From JAAUTS01 sp038250235 (lineage in GTDB: Bacteria; Verrucomicrobiota; Verrucomicrobiia; Methylacidiphilales; JAAUTS01), in contig JBBSCO010000046.1 of assembly GCA_038250235.1 (NCBI GenBank), positions 1-24,734 of the forward strand: a stretch of 24,734 bases of DNA, written 5' to 3'. Of the stretch, positions 8,315 through 15,853 are shown piece after piece. Positions within the stretch are counted from its first letter, which is position 1. Every line of letters begins with the position of its first letter. The notes beneath the pieces were generated by a model, which saw only the letters and a program-made list of their open reading frames with translations, searched no databases and was not told where the DNA came from. The position numbers were made by a program, and so were the translations under genes.

Positions 8315-9525
8315 TTGAGTAAAGGAATAACCGTGACAAAAATGCCGGTAAAAATAGCGGAAGTGATCACCCCGCTGATAGAGGCTCCCAGAGCCTCCGG
8401 CAGGATGATCGAATTGGGATTGGCTTCGGAAACCGATTTTTGAGCCACCTTGGCCGTGGTCGGGACACAGCTCACACCGGCAATGCCGATCACGGGATTG
8501 AACTTACGACCACTGATAATGTACACAATGTAGCCGCCAATGATCCCCCCGATGCCCGAAAGTAAAAGAGCCAGAATACCCAGAACCAGCAACACAAAAA
8601 TCTTGGGGTTCATGATCGTGTGGGCTTCGCACAAAACGCCCAACACAAGCCCCAGAAACAAGGTGGCACCATAAAGAATGGGTCCGCCCACCACATCAAT
8701 AAAGTATTTCAATTCGGACTCGCGGATGGCCACGCCGATAAAGAGGGAGAAGAATAAAGGAGCCGCCACCGGGAAAAGCAGGCAAAGAACCGTGTTGGCC
8801 ACCACCGCAAAAGCCAGTTTTTCGGAGCTCGTCACCGGCGACACTTTTTTCGGCTCCAGCTTGATCGCCCTCAGCTCGGCCGGAACCAGGAATTTAATCA
8901 GATACGGATAGCCACCGTAAGTCAGCCCAAGATAGAGATAGGCAACCACAGTGATCGGTACAAACAGATCCTTCGACAACATAAGCGACGTGAAAAGCAC
9001 CATGGGGCCATCCGCGCCACCCACCATCGCAATTGATGCCGCATCGTTGAAACTCAAACCCATGGCCACCGCAATGGGAAACGTTGCCACAGTCCCCAGC
9101 TCCGCGCAAAGCGCCAGGAACATGCTCAGAAAGGGCCGGGCCAACAAAAAGCCAACATCCAACAGTACTCCGATCCCCATGAAGACCAGACACGCAATCA
9201 GGCCGTTGCTGAACATGAACGTGTAGACCGGCTGGAGAAAATCAATCTGTAATACTGTCATGAGCTGATCGGTGTCACTCACCATGGGGTCGAGAAACAG
9301 CGTTCCCTGCTTGTTTCCTTCCAGAAAAAGGACCCCCGCATTGACGGCGGACATACCCATGCCCATCGGGATCATTAGCAATGGTTCCAGAATTCCTTTT
9401 TTACCCAGATAGACCAGCAGTCCCCCCAAGAGAATCAGTGCAATCCGGACGGCCATGGTCATCGGCTCGGACTCCACCATCGTGGCGATCCCCTGGAACA
9501 GATTCAGAATATCGTGAAAGGCCAT
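8311..9525 (-). CDS. mmdB: Sodium-pumping methylmalonyl-CoA/oxaloacetate decarboxylase beta subunit
   Basis: A 404-residue polytopic membrane protein that decarboxylates carboxybiotin and couples this to Na+ export. It is very hydrophobic, with about nine membrane segments. The motif GGADGP (about 169-174, Asp172) matches the Na+/proton-coupling aspartate region of OadB/MmdB. The C-terminal stretch EANPNSIILPEALGASISGV (367-386) corresponds to the conserved Asn/Ser-containing helix implicated in Na+ binding in Klebsiella OadB. Length is typical of the bacterial MmdB family. Its ATG lies two bases after the stop of the 45-residue gene, and its stop overlaps the next gene. With the linked mmdA, mutase and epimerase genes, methylmalonyl-CoA is the likely substrate rather than oxaloacetate; the subunit itself does not decide this. 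Confidence 0.93.
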   Translation of the reverse strand: MAFHDILNLFQGIATMVESEPMTMAVRIALILLGGLLVYLGKKGILEPLLMIPMGMGMSAVNAGVLFLEGNKQGTLFLDPMVSDTDQLMTVLQIDFLQPVYTFMFSNGLIACLVFMGIGVLLDVGFLLARPFLSMFLALCAELGTVATFPIAVAMGLSFNDAASIAMVGGADGPMVLFTSLMLSKDLFVPITVVAYLYLGLTYGGYPYLIKFLVPAELRAIKLEPKKVSPVTSSEKLAFAVVANTVLCLLFPVAAPLFFSLFIGVAIRESELKYFIDVVGGPILYGATLFLGLVLGVLCEAHTIMNPKIFVLLVLGILALLLSGIGGIIGGYIVYIISGRKFNPVIGIAGVSCVPTTAKVAQKSVSEANPNSIILPEALGASISGVITSAIFTGIFVTVIPLLK

Positions 9526-9527
9526 GG

Positions 9528-9665
9528 TCAGGTTTTCTTTTTCCGTTTGGGATCAAAGAAACGGATAAATACAAACAACAGTTTGATCAGCAGAGCCACC
9601 ATTGCTGCGATCACCGCAGCCGTCCCATACATCACCAACGCCGTCTGAACGGCTGTCGTGATCAT
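9528..9665 (-). CDS. 45-residue single-helix protein, probable small subunit of the Na+-pump decarboxylase
   Basis: This is a short reading frame between the biotin carrier and mmdB. Its ATG (9665-9663) overlaps the carrier's stop by four bases (ATGA) and its stop (9530-9528) lies two bases before the mmdB start, so it fills the gap exactly. The product is MITTAVQTALVMYGTAAVIA followed by more hydrophobic residues, FIRFFDP and a basic tail KRKKKT. That gives one membrane helix (about 10-35) with a positive C-terminus, like the N-terminal part of OadG/MmdD gamma/delta subunits. Veillonella-type decarboxylases have a small MmdE epsilon subunit of about 55 residues; this may be its counterpart, but at a different place in the operon. 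No homology search was possible. Confidence 0.75.
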   Translation of the reverse strand: MITTAVQTALVMYGTAAVIAAMVALLIKLLFVFIRFFDPKRKKKT

Positions 9666-10075
9666 GACAGACTGACAAGTAATTGTCCGTCCTCCACAGC
9701 AGATCCCGCCGTCACATGAACCTTGTCCACTTTCCCGTCTTTCGGCGCATAAATGTAGGTGTTCATCTTCATCGCTTCCAGGGTCAGAATCAAATCACCC
9801 TCCGCCACGTCCTGACCCGGAACAACCGCCACCTCGACCACTTTCCCGCTGAGCGGGCTATTGATCCCGTTCTCTGGATCACCCGTAGGAACCACAGTCT
9901 TATTAGTCTCTGGAGCGGGAGCCGCCGTTACAATAGCTGATGCGGCCGGAACCTGTGCCGCCGCTTTGGCGGTTGCGGCGGGTGCAGATACCGCCGGGGA
10001 AGAAGCACCCTCGTTCAGTATTTCCACCGTTACTTCATAGACTTTGCCTTCGATCGTGATTTTTAGTTTTTTCAT
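9662..10075 (-). CDS. mmdC: Biotin carboxyl carrier subunit (1.3S / MmdC type)
   Basis: A 137-residue carrier that shuttles the carboxyl group on biotin between MmdA and MmdB, and possibly the 5S-like enzyme. It has three parts. Residues 1-20 are the family N-terminus (KKLKITIEGKVYEVTVEI). About 22-65 form an Ala/Pro-rich flexible linker. About 70-137 form the biotinyl domain with LEAMKMNT, the biotinylated residue being Lys103. Size and plan match the Propionibacterium 1.3S subunit and Veillonella MmdC. The start codon overlaps the stop of the gamma/delta subunit gene by one base (TGATG). It is the only biotinyl domain in the window, and no biotin carboxylase is encoded nearby, in keeping with decarboxylase or transcarboxylase rather than ATP-dependent carboxylase use. 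Confidence 0.93.
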   Translation of the reverse strand: MKKLKITIEGKVYEVTVEILNEGASSPAVSAPAATAKAAAQVPAASAIVTAAPAPETNKTVVPTGDPENGINSPLSGKVVEVAVVPGQDVAEGDLILTLEAMKMNTYIYAPKDGKVDKVHVTAGSAVEDGQLLVSLS

Positions 10076-10479
10076 CAGCGTACTTTGTGTGAGGAGTAAA
10101 TTTGTCGGCGACCCTCAATCGACCATGTTTGCATTAATAATTCCACCGAAGGGGTCTTGGGATTTTGTATGGCTGTAATCTTGTGGGGCTCACGGACAAC
10201 CGTATGCACCGCAGCAGCAATAACCGCCATTATCTGTGGAGAAATCCCGTCGCCCGCTACCGGAACAGTTCCTGCGCGTTCCTCTGAAACAGCTTTTTTC
10301 TGTCTGACGAGTGCCACAGGATGGGAACGTGCCAGTAACCTTCCCATACCGGCTACGGCCAGCATTAGCAGCGTCACCCCGATCAAGACAATCACCAGAA
10401 CCTCAACCTGTTCCCCGGTTGTCCTGGGAATCGCCGCCCCGGCAGCCAGAAACCAGACGAATAGGGAAGCACTTATCAT
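10075..10479 (-). CDS. mmdD: OadG/MmdD-like gamma/delta subunit of the Na+-pump decarboxylase
   Basis: A 134-residue membrane-anchored subunit that holds the soluble carboxyltransferase to the membrane beta subunit. A hydrophobic N-terminus (about 4-17) may be a signal or first helix. A clear membrane helix follows (about 25-48, VLVIVLIGVTLLMLAVAGMG). The soluble tail has ISPQIMAVIAAAVHTVV (about 79-95) and the C-terminal WSIEGRRQIYSSHKVR, both characteristic of the OadG family. It overlaps mmdA by four bases (ATGA) and the carrier gene by one. Family gamma subunits bind Zn2+ at the C-terminus in some species; no clear His/Asp cluster is seen here. Confidence 0.85.
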   Translation of the reverse strand: MISASLFVWFLAAGAAIPRTTGEQVEVLVIVLIGVTLLMLAVAGMGRLLARSHPVALVRQKKAVSEERAGTVPVAGDGISPQIMAVIAAAVHTVVREPHKITAIQNPKTPSVELLMQTWSIEGRRQIYSSHKVR

Positions 10480-12029
10480 AACGGGATGTTTCCGTGTTTC
10501 TTGGGCGGACGTGTTTCGCGTTTTGATAACACATTGCGCAAGGCCAGGGCAATGGCGGCCCTGGTTTCCGCAGGCTCAAGGATGTCATCAATCATCGCAG
10601 CGCCAGCCGCCTGGTAGGGCGACGCGAATTTTTCCCGGTATTCAGCCGCCAATTCCGCTTCCATCTTTTTGGGATCCGCTGCCTTCTCGATTTCCCGCTT
10701 GTAGAGGATTTTCGTCGCGCCTTCCGAACCCATGACCGCGATCTCCGCCGTCGGCCAGGCGAAAACGACATCAGCCCCCATATCCTTACTGCACATGGCG
10801 AGGTAAGCGCCCCCGTAGGCCTTGCGCAGAATCAGGGTGATCTTGGGCACAGTCGCCGCTGCATAGGCAAAGAGCATCTTGGCCCCGTGCCGGATGATGC
10901 CACCACGTTCCTGGGCCAGTCCCGGCATGAAACCCGGAACGTCAACCAGAGTCAGCAAGGGGATATTGAAGCAGTTACAGGTGCGGATGAAACGTGCGGC
11001 TTTGTCGGAGGAGTCGATGTCCAGGGTTCCCGCCTTCACCATGGGTTGATTGGCCACGATCCCGGTCACGATGCCTTTGATGCGGCAGAAGCCGATGATG
11101 ATGTTTTTGGCCCAGTCTTTCTGCACTTCCATGAAACTGTTGGCATCCACCAGGCTTTTAATGATGGCCTGGACATCCATCGGCGTCTTGGAATCGTCCG
11201 GAATCAGGTTGTTCATTTTTTCGTGCCGGGTCAGCGAGAGATTCGGCGTCGGACGATGCGGCGGATCCATGATGTTGTTGGATGGAAGATAGGATAAAAG
11301 CTGCCTTGCCAGTTGGATCGCATGCGCATCGTTATCCGCTACAAAATGGATGTTCCCGCTCACCGTGGCATGAACCATCGCACTTCCCACCTCTTCCATC
11401 GTCGTCACCTGCCCGGTGGCCGCCTTGATCACATCCGGTCCGCAGATGAACATATTCGCGGTTTTATTCACCATGATCTGGAAATCGGTCAGCGCTGGCG
11501 AATAGGCCGCACCTCCCGCACAGGGCCCGCAGATGATGGCAATCTGGGGAACAACGCCTGAAGCCAGCACATTGTGAAAGAACACCTGCCCGTAACCGGA
11601 AAGCGATTCCACCCCCTCCTGGATCCGCGCCCCGCCGGAATCATTGAATCCCACTATGGGAACACCCGCCTTCATCGCGTAGTCCATCAAATCACAAATT
11701 TTCTTGGCGTGAATCCTTCCCAGAGTCCCACCGGCAACAGTGAAGTCCTGGCTGAAGGCCGCGACCGGGCGGCCCTCCACATAACCTGTTCCAGCCACCA
11801 CAGCATCCCCGGGCAGCACCTTGTCCGACATGCCGAAATCATGACAATCATGCCTCGCGTGCATCCCGGATTCCTGAAACGTGTTGGTCTCGTACAGAGC
11901 AAGTAGCCTCTCCCGGGCCGACATCAGTCCTTTCTTCTTCCGCTCCGCCATCTTGTCCGCACCACCGCCCAGAAGGGCTTGGCTGCGTCGCTCGCGTAAG
12001 GTTTCCAGCAGTTTTTGGGATATGGCCAT
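10476..12029 (-). CDS. mmdA: Methylmalonyl-CoA decarboxylase alpha / carboxyltransferase (12S type)
   Basis: A 517-residue acyl-CoA carboxyltransferase that moves the carboxyl group of (S)-methylmalonyl-CoA to biotin on the carrier. Its crotonase-fold halves show the two oxyanion-type glycine pairs. The N-half has FNDSGGARIQEGVESLSGYG and GPCAGGAAYSPALTDF. The C-half has VDVPGFMPGLAQERGGIIRHGAK and KAYGGAYLAMCSKDMGAD. These motifs and the length are those of MmdA, 12S transcarboxylase and PccB. The absence of a biotin carboxylase and the membrane subunits directly downstream favour the decarboxylase or transcarboxylase role over propionyl-CoA carboxylase. A purine-rich AAGAGAA lies before the ATG. 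Twenty bases separate it from the epimerase gene. Confidence 0.95.
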   Translation of the reverse strand: MAISQKLLETLRERRSQALLGGGADKMAERKKKGLMSARERLLALYETNTFQESGMHARHDCHDFGMSDKVLPGDAVVAGTGYVEGRPVAAFSQDFTVAGGTLGRIHAKKICDLMDYAMKAGVPIVGFNDSGGARIQEGVESLSGYGQVFFHNVLASGVVPQIAIICGPCAGGAAYSPALTDFQIMVNKTANMFICGPDVIKAATGQVTTMEEVGSAMVHATVSGNIHFVADNDAHAIQLARQLLSYLPSNNIMDPPHRPTPNLSLTRHEKMNNLIPDDSKTPMDVQAIIKSLVDANSFMEVQKDWAKNIIIGFCRIKGIVTGIVANQPMVKAGTLDIDSSDKAARFIRTCNCFNIPLLTLVDVPGFMPGLAQERGGIIRHGAKMLFAYAAATVPKITLILRKAYGGAYLAMCSKDMGADVVFAWPTAEIAVMGSEGATKILYKREIEKAADPKKMEAELAAEYREKFASPYQAAGAAMIDDILEPAETRAAIALALRNVLSKRETRPPKKHGNIPL

Positions 12030-12049
12030 AAAGTTCTCTTGGTTTTGGT

Positions 12050-12460
12050 TCAGGATGCTTGTTTATCCGTGCAGAATTCGGTCAGCACACCGTGGGTGGA
12101 TTTGGGATGCAGGAAGGCAACCAGTTTGTTGGCCGCTCCCTCAAAAGGAACTTCGTGAATGAGGCGGCAACCCGCGTCGGAGGCCTGCTTCAGTTGGCCG
12201 CTGATGTTGTCCGTGTAAAAGGCCACGTGATGCACCCCCTCCCCGTTCTTTTCCAGGAATTTGGCGATCGGACTTTCCGGCGAGGTGGGCTCCAACAGCT
12301 CCAGATGCACTTCACCCACATGGAAAAAAGCAGTTTTCACTTTCTGCGAAAGCACTTCCTCCCGTTTTTCACATTTGAGCCCAAGAACCTTTTCATAGTA
12401 AGGAATGCTTTCCTCCAAGGATTTCACCGCAATGCCGAGATGATCAATTTTCTGAATCAT
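12050..12460 (-). CDS. mce: Methylmalonyl-CoA epimerase
   Basis: A 136-residue vicinal-oxygen-chelate metalloenzyme that interconverts (R)- and (S)-methylmalonyl-CoA, linking the mutase product to the decarboxylase substrate. Expected metal ligands are visible: His7 in KIDHLGIAV, a His in GVHHVAFY (77-78) and Glu128 in GVLTEFC. Two beta-alpha-beta-beta repeats are apparent. The family's usual length is about 135-150. AAAAAGGAA just before ATG is a good ribosome site. It lies immediately upstream of mmdA and is separated from meaB by an AT-rich 83-base spacer with its own promoter-like sequence, so expression may be re-initiated here. Confidence 0.95.
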   Translation of the reverse strand: MIQKIDHLGIAVKSLEESIPYYEKVLGLKCEKREEVLSQKVKTAFFHVGEVHLELLEPTSPESPIAKFLEKNGEGVHHVAFYTDNISGQLKQASDAGCRLIHEVPFEGAANKLVAFLHPKSTHGVLTEFCTDKQAS

Positions 12461-12543
12461 AATTCCTTTTTCTTATCCTCAAAAATCTTAACAATAAGAT
12501 TATCTACTGTCTAGTCTTTTTATTATAAAGTTTCTCTAATAAA
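12461..12543 (-). promoter_or_regulatory. AT-rich spacer with -10 box and hairpin between meaB and mce
   Basis: On the minus strand a perfect TATAAT sits at 12527-12522, without a recognisable -35. Further down is an inverted repeat AATCTTA/TAAGATT (12484-12490 and 12495-12501, four-base centre) followed by five T. The hairpin could be a weak terminator or attenuator for the mutase transcript, or an operator for mce-mmd. This is the only wide gap in the mutA-to-mmdB run. Confidence 0.4.
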
Positions 12544-13662
12544 TCAGGTGCGAGGGTAGCGAAATTTCTGAAGCAATTGTTGCACGGCCAAAAGGTGGGG
12601 CATTTTCCCCGAAACCACGTCCTTCTCGATGGATCCCCTCACAGCAGAGACCTGTGAGTCCCGCTCAAAACTCAGGCGGAGCTCTTCCTGGCAAAGAAAC
12701 CGCACCCAATTCAAAATCTGGCGTCGGCGCCGCTCCTGAAAATAGCCGTTCTCTTTTCCCTTCGCACAAAAACCCACCAGCACCTCCCAACACACCTTCA
12801 ACGTTTTCTCTTCTTTGACCGAAACCAGCAAGGCCGGTACCTGCCAATCCGGCGCCTCATGGGAAAGGACATGCAGCACTCTCTCCAATTCCCCCCGGGC
12901 CGTGCGGGCCCGCAGCAAATTGTCGCCATCCGCCTTGGTCACCATCACCAGATCCGCCAATTCCACGATCCCCCGTTTGATCCCCTGCAACTCGTCACCC
13001 GCCCCCGCCAGCATCAGGAGAACAAAACAGTCCACCATGGAATGAACCTCTATCTCGCTCTGCCCCACCCCGACGGTTTCCACCATCAGGATGTCAAAGC
13101 CGGCCGCTTCGCAGAGCAGGACTGTCTCGCGGCTCTTCCTGCCGACACCGCCCAGATTCCCACCCGCCGGACTGGGACGGATAAACGCGTTAGGTTCACG
13201 GGAGAGCTGTTCCATGCGTGTCTTGTCGCCCAGGACACTTCCTCCGGAAACGGAACTGCTGGGATCCACCGCCAGAACCGCTACTTTTTTCCCCTCGCGA
13301 CAGAGCCGCGTTCCCAGAGCTTCGATAAAGGTGCTTTTCCCCACGCCGGGAACACCCGTAATCCCCACACGCAGGGAACAGCCCGTCTGCTTCATCACCC
13401 CGGTCAGAACTTCCTGGGCCAGAGCCGTGTGCTCCGCTTTGTTGCTTTCAATCAGGGTAATGCCCCGGGCCAATAATGTGCGGTTCCCACGCAGGATGCC
13501 TTCAATGTAATCCTCCGCTTTTAGAACACGGCGACGCTGCGTTCCCCTGTTTCCTCTGGATAAGTCCCCGCCCGGATTGTTCACTCCAGGTCTGACATAA
13601 CAGGCAAATTCCCTGCCTCCTTCCGGAGGAACCCACTCCGGGCGGGACGTGTTGTCCGTCAT
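12544..13662 (-). CDS. meaB: Methylmalonyl-CoA mutase-associated GTPase MeaB
   Basis: A 372-residue G3E-family P-loop GTPase that gates cobalamin loading and protects methylmalonyl-CoA mutase from inactivation. The Walker A motif GVPGVGKS spans residues 103-110. AVDPSSSVSGGSVLGDKTRM (about 130-149) is the family switch/base-binding region. VETVGVGQSEIEV contains the Walker B-like glutamate, and VTKADGDN is the guanine-specificity (N/T)KxD motif. The first ~50 residues (PEWVPPEGGREFACYVRPG) are a charged extension before the usual core. Its ATG begins one base after the mutB stop, so it is certainly in the mutase operon. Family names ArgK/YgfD refer to the same protein. Confidence 0.95.
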   Translation of the reverse strand: MTDNTSRPEWVPPEGGREFACYVRPGVNNPGGDLSRGNRGTQRRRVLKAEDYIEGILRGNRTLLARGITLIESNKAEHTALAQEVLTGVMKQTGCSLRVGITGVPGVGKSTFIEALGTRLCREGKKVAVLAVDPSSSVSGGSVLGDKTRMEQLSREPNAFIRPSPAGGNLGGVGRKSRETVLLCEAAGFDILMVETVGVGQSEIEVHSMVDCFVLLMLAGAGDELQGIKRGIVELADLVMVTKADGDNLLRARTARGELERVLHVLSHEAPDWQVPALLVSVKEEKTLKVCWEVLVGFCAKGKENGYFQERRRRQILNWVRFLCQEELRLSFERDSQVSAVRGSIEKDVVSGKMPHLLAVQQLLQKFRYPRT

Positions 13663-13663
13663 A

Positions 13664-15853
13664 TCATGCCGCCTCGGAAGTGAGGCGCTCCTGGAGAAGT
13701 TTCAAAATCTTTCCTGCCGAATCCGGGATGACCGTTCCTGGTCCGAAAATGGCACTCGCCCCGTTTTTCAAAAGGAAGTCGTAATCCTGGGCCGGAATCA
13801 CTCCACCGCAAACCACCATGATATCTTCTCTTCCCTGTTTGGCCAATTCCGCCATCAACTGCGGCAGAAGGGTCTTGTGCCCCGCCGCCAAAGAACTCAT
13901 GGCCACGACATGCACATCATTTTCAACCGCCTGCCTGGCCGTTTCTTCCGGAGTCTGGAACAAGGGCCCGATATCCACATCAAACCCCATATCAGCAAAA
14001 GCAGTCGCCACCACCTTGGCTCCACGGTCATGACCGTCCTGCCCCATCTTGGCAATGAGAATACGCGGACGGCGACCCTCCCCTGCCTCGAACTCCTTGG
14101 CCAGATCCCGGACTCGCGTGATTTCGTTCTGCTTCCCGTATTCTTTCTGATAAACACCCGAGATCGAACGGATCACAGCCTGATGGCGGCCATAAACTTT
14201 TTCGAGCGCAAAGGAAATCTCTCCCAGTGTGGCTCTGGCCCTGGCCGCTTCGATCGCCAGTTCCAGCAGGTTTCCTTCCCCGGACTCCGCGGAAGAGGTC
14301 AGCCGCTCCAGGGTCTTCTGCACTACAGTGTTGTCCCTGTTGACTTTTAACTCCTGCAAACGCCGGATCTGGGACCCGCGCACTGCGGTATTGTCGATGT
14401 CCAGAATCTCCAGAGGATCTTCCTTCTCCAAACGGTATTTGTTGATGCCAACGATCGTTTCCGTTCCGCTGTCGATCCGTGCCTGACGACGCGCTGCCAC
14501 TTCCTCAATCCGCATCTTCGGCAGTCCGCTTTCAATCGCCTTGGCCATGCCTCCCAGAGCCTCCACTTCCTCGATGTGTTCCCAGGCCCGGCGCATGAGG
14601 GAGTCGGTGAGCGCTTCGACAAAATAGGAACCACCCCAGGGATCCACCACCTTGCAGATCCCGGTCTCTTCCTGCAGATAAAGCTGGGTATTGCGGGCGA
14701 TACGGGCGGAAAAATCCGTCGGCAGAGCAATGGCTTCGTCAAGCGCGTTGGTATGCAGCGATTGCGTGTGCCCGGATACGGCCGCCAGGGCTTCAATGCA
14801 GGTGCGGGTCACGTTGTTGTAGGGATCCTGTTCCGTCAGACTCCAGCCGGAAGTCTGCGAATGGGTCCGCAGCGCCATGGATTTTTCCAGCTTCGGGTTG
14901 AACTCTTTCACCATCTTGGCCCAGAGCAGACGGGCGGCACGCATCTTGGCCACTTCCATGAAATAATTTTTTCCCTGCGCCCAGAAAAACGACAACCTCG
15001 GCGCAAAGGAATCAATTTCAATCCCCGCCTTGATCCCGGCCCTGATATACTCAAGTCCATCCGCCAGAGTGTAGGCCATTTCCAGATCAGCCGAGGCCCC
15101 GGCTTCCTGCATGTGATAGCCGGAAATGGAAATCGAATTGAACTTGGGCATCTGTTTCGAGGTAAACGAAAAAATATCCGCAATGATCCGCATCGAAGGT
15201 GAAGGCGGATAAATGTAGGTATTGCGGACCATGTATTCTTTCAGGATGTCGTTCTGGATCGTGCCCGAAAGTTCCTCCAGTTTGGCTCCTTGCTCCAAAG
15301 CCGCCACGATATAAAACGCCAGCACCGGCAGCACGGCCCCGTTCATGGTCATTGATACGGAAATTTTATTGAGCGGAATGTTCTTGAACAGGATCTGCAT
15401 GTCCAGGATCGAGTCCACCGCCACCCCCGCTTTCCCGACATCACCGATCACCCGTGGATGATCGGAATCGTAGCCGCGATGGGTCGCTAGATCGAAGGCC
15501 ACAGAAAGCCCTTTCTGTCCCGCCGCCAGGTTCCGGCGATAAAAGGCATTCGATTCTTCCGCCGTGGAAAACCCCGCATACTGCCGGATGGTCCAGGGTT
15601 GTGCGGCATACATCGTGGCGTAGGGGCCACGAAGAAAGGGAGCAATCCCTGCGGTAAAACCCAGATGCTCCAGTCCTTTGTAATCTTCTTCGGTATAGAG
15701 AGGTTTTACCTCGACCTGCTCCATGGTGTGCCAGAGCAGATCCTCCAGCCTGCGGCCTGTTTCTTTTTCCAACGAATCCTGCCATTGCTTGCGGCTGATT
15801 GGCGTGGAAGCCGTGGCGGGTTTGATTTTGCTGAAATCGGGACGGTTGCTCAT
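13664..15853 (-). CDS. mutB: Methylmalonyl-CoA mutase, large catalytic subunit
   Basis: A 729-residue adenosylcobalamin enzyme that interconverts succinyl-CoA and (R)-methylmalonyl-CoA. The N-terminal TIM barrel holds TMYAAQPWTIRQYAGFSTAEE, with the catalytic tyrosine region. The barrel continues through HMQEAGASADLEMAYTLADG and RTHSQTSGWSLTEQDPYNN. The C-terminal B12 domain carries the base-off ligand motif DGHDRG (Asp606, His608, Gly611), followed by the Rossmann-like GFDVDIGPLF. Length and motifs are standard for MutB. It overlaps the mutA stop by four bases and precedes meaB by one. In a fermentative setting it runs from succinyl-CoA toward propionyl-CoA. Confidence 0.97.
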   Translation of the reverse strand: MSNRPDFSKIKPATASTPISRKQWQDSLEKETGRRLEDLLWHTMEQVEVKPLYTEEDYKGLEHLGFTAGIAPFLRGPYATMYAAQPWTIRQYAGFSTAEESNAFYRRNLAAGQKGLSVAFDLATHRGYDSDHPRVIGDVGKAGVAVDSILDMQILFKNIPLNKISVSMTMNGAVLPVLAFYIVAALEQGAKLEELSGTIQNDILKEYMVRNTYIYPPSPSMRIIADIFSFTSKQMPKFNSISISGYHMQEAGASADLEMAYTLADGLEYIRAGIKAGIEIDSFAPRLSFFWAQGKNYFMEVAKMRAARLLWAKMVKEFNPKLEKSMALRTHSQTSGWSLTEQDPYNNVTRTCIEALAAVSGHTQSLHTNALDEAIALPTDFSARIARNTQLYLQEETGICKVVDPWGGSYFVEALTDSLMRRAWEHIEEVEALGGMAKAIESGLPKMRIEEVAARRQARIDSGTETIVGINKYRLEKEDPLEILDIDNTAVRGSQIRRLQELKVNRDNTVVQKTLERLTSSAESGEGNLLELAIEAARARATLGEISFALEKVYGRHQAVIRSISGVYQKEYGKQNEITRVRDLAKEFEAGEGRRPRILIAKMGQDGHDRGAKVVATAFADMGFDVDIGPLFQTPEETARQAVENDVHVVAMSSLAAGHKTLLPQLMAELAKQGREDIMVVCGGVIPAQDYDFLLKNGASAIFGPGTVIPDSAGKILKLLQERLTSEAA

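Noticed and set aside
10476..12029. Propionyl-CoA carboxylase beta subunit
   Set aside because: The protein family fits equally, but no biotin carboxylase is linked, while membrane decarboxylase subunits are in the same operon.
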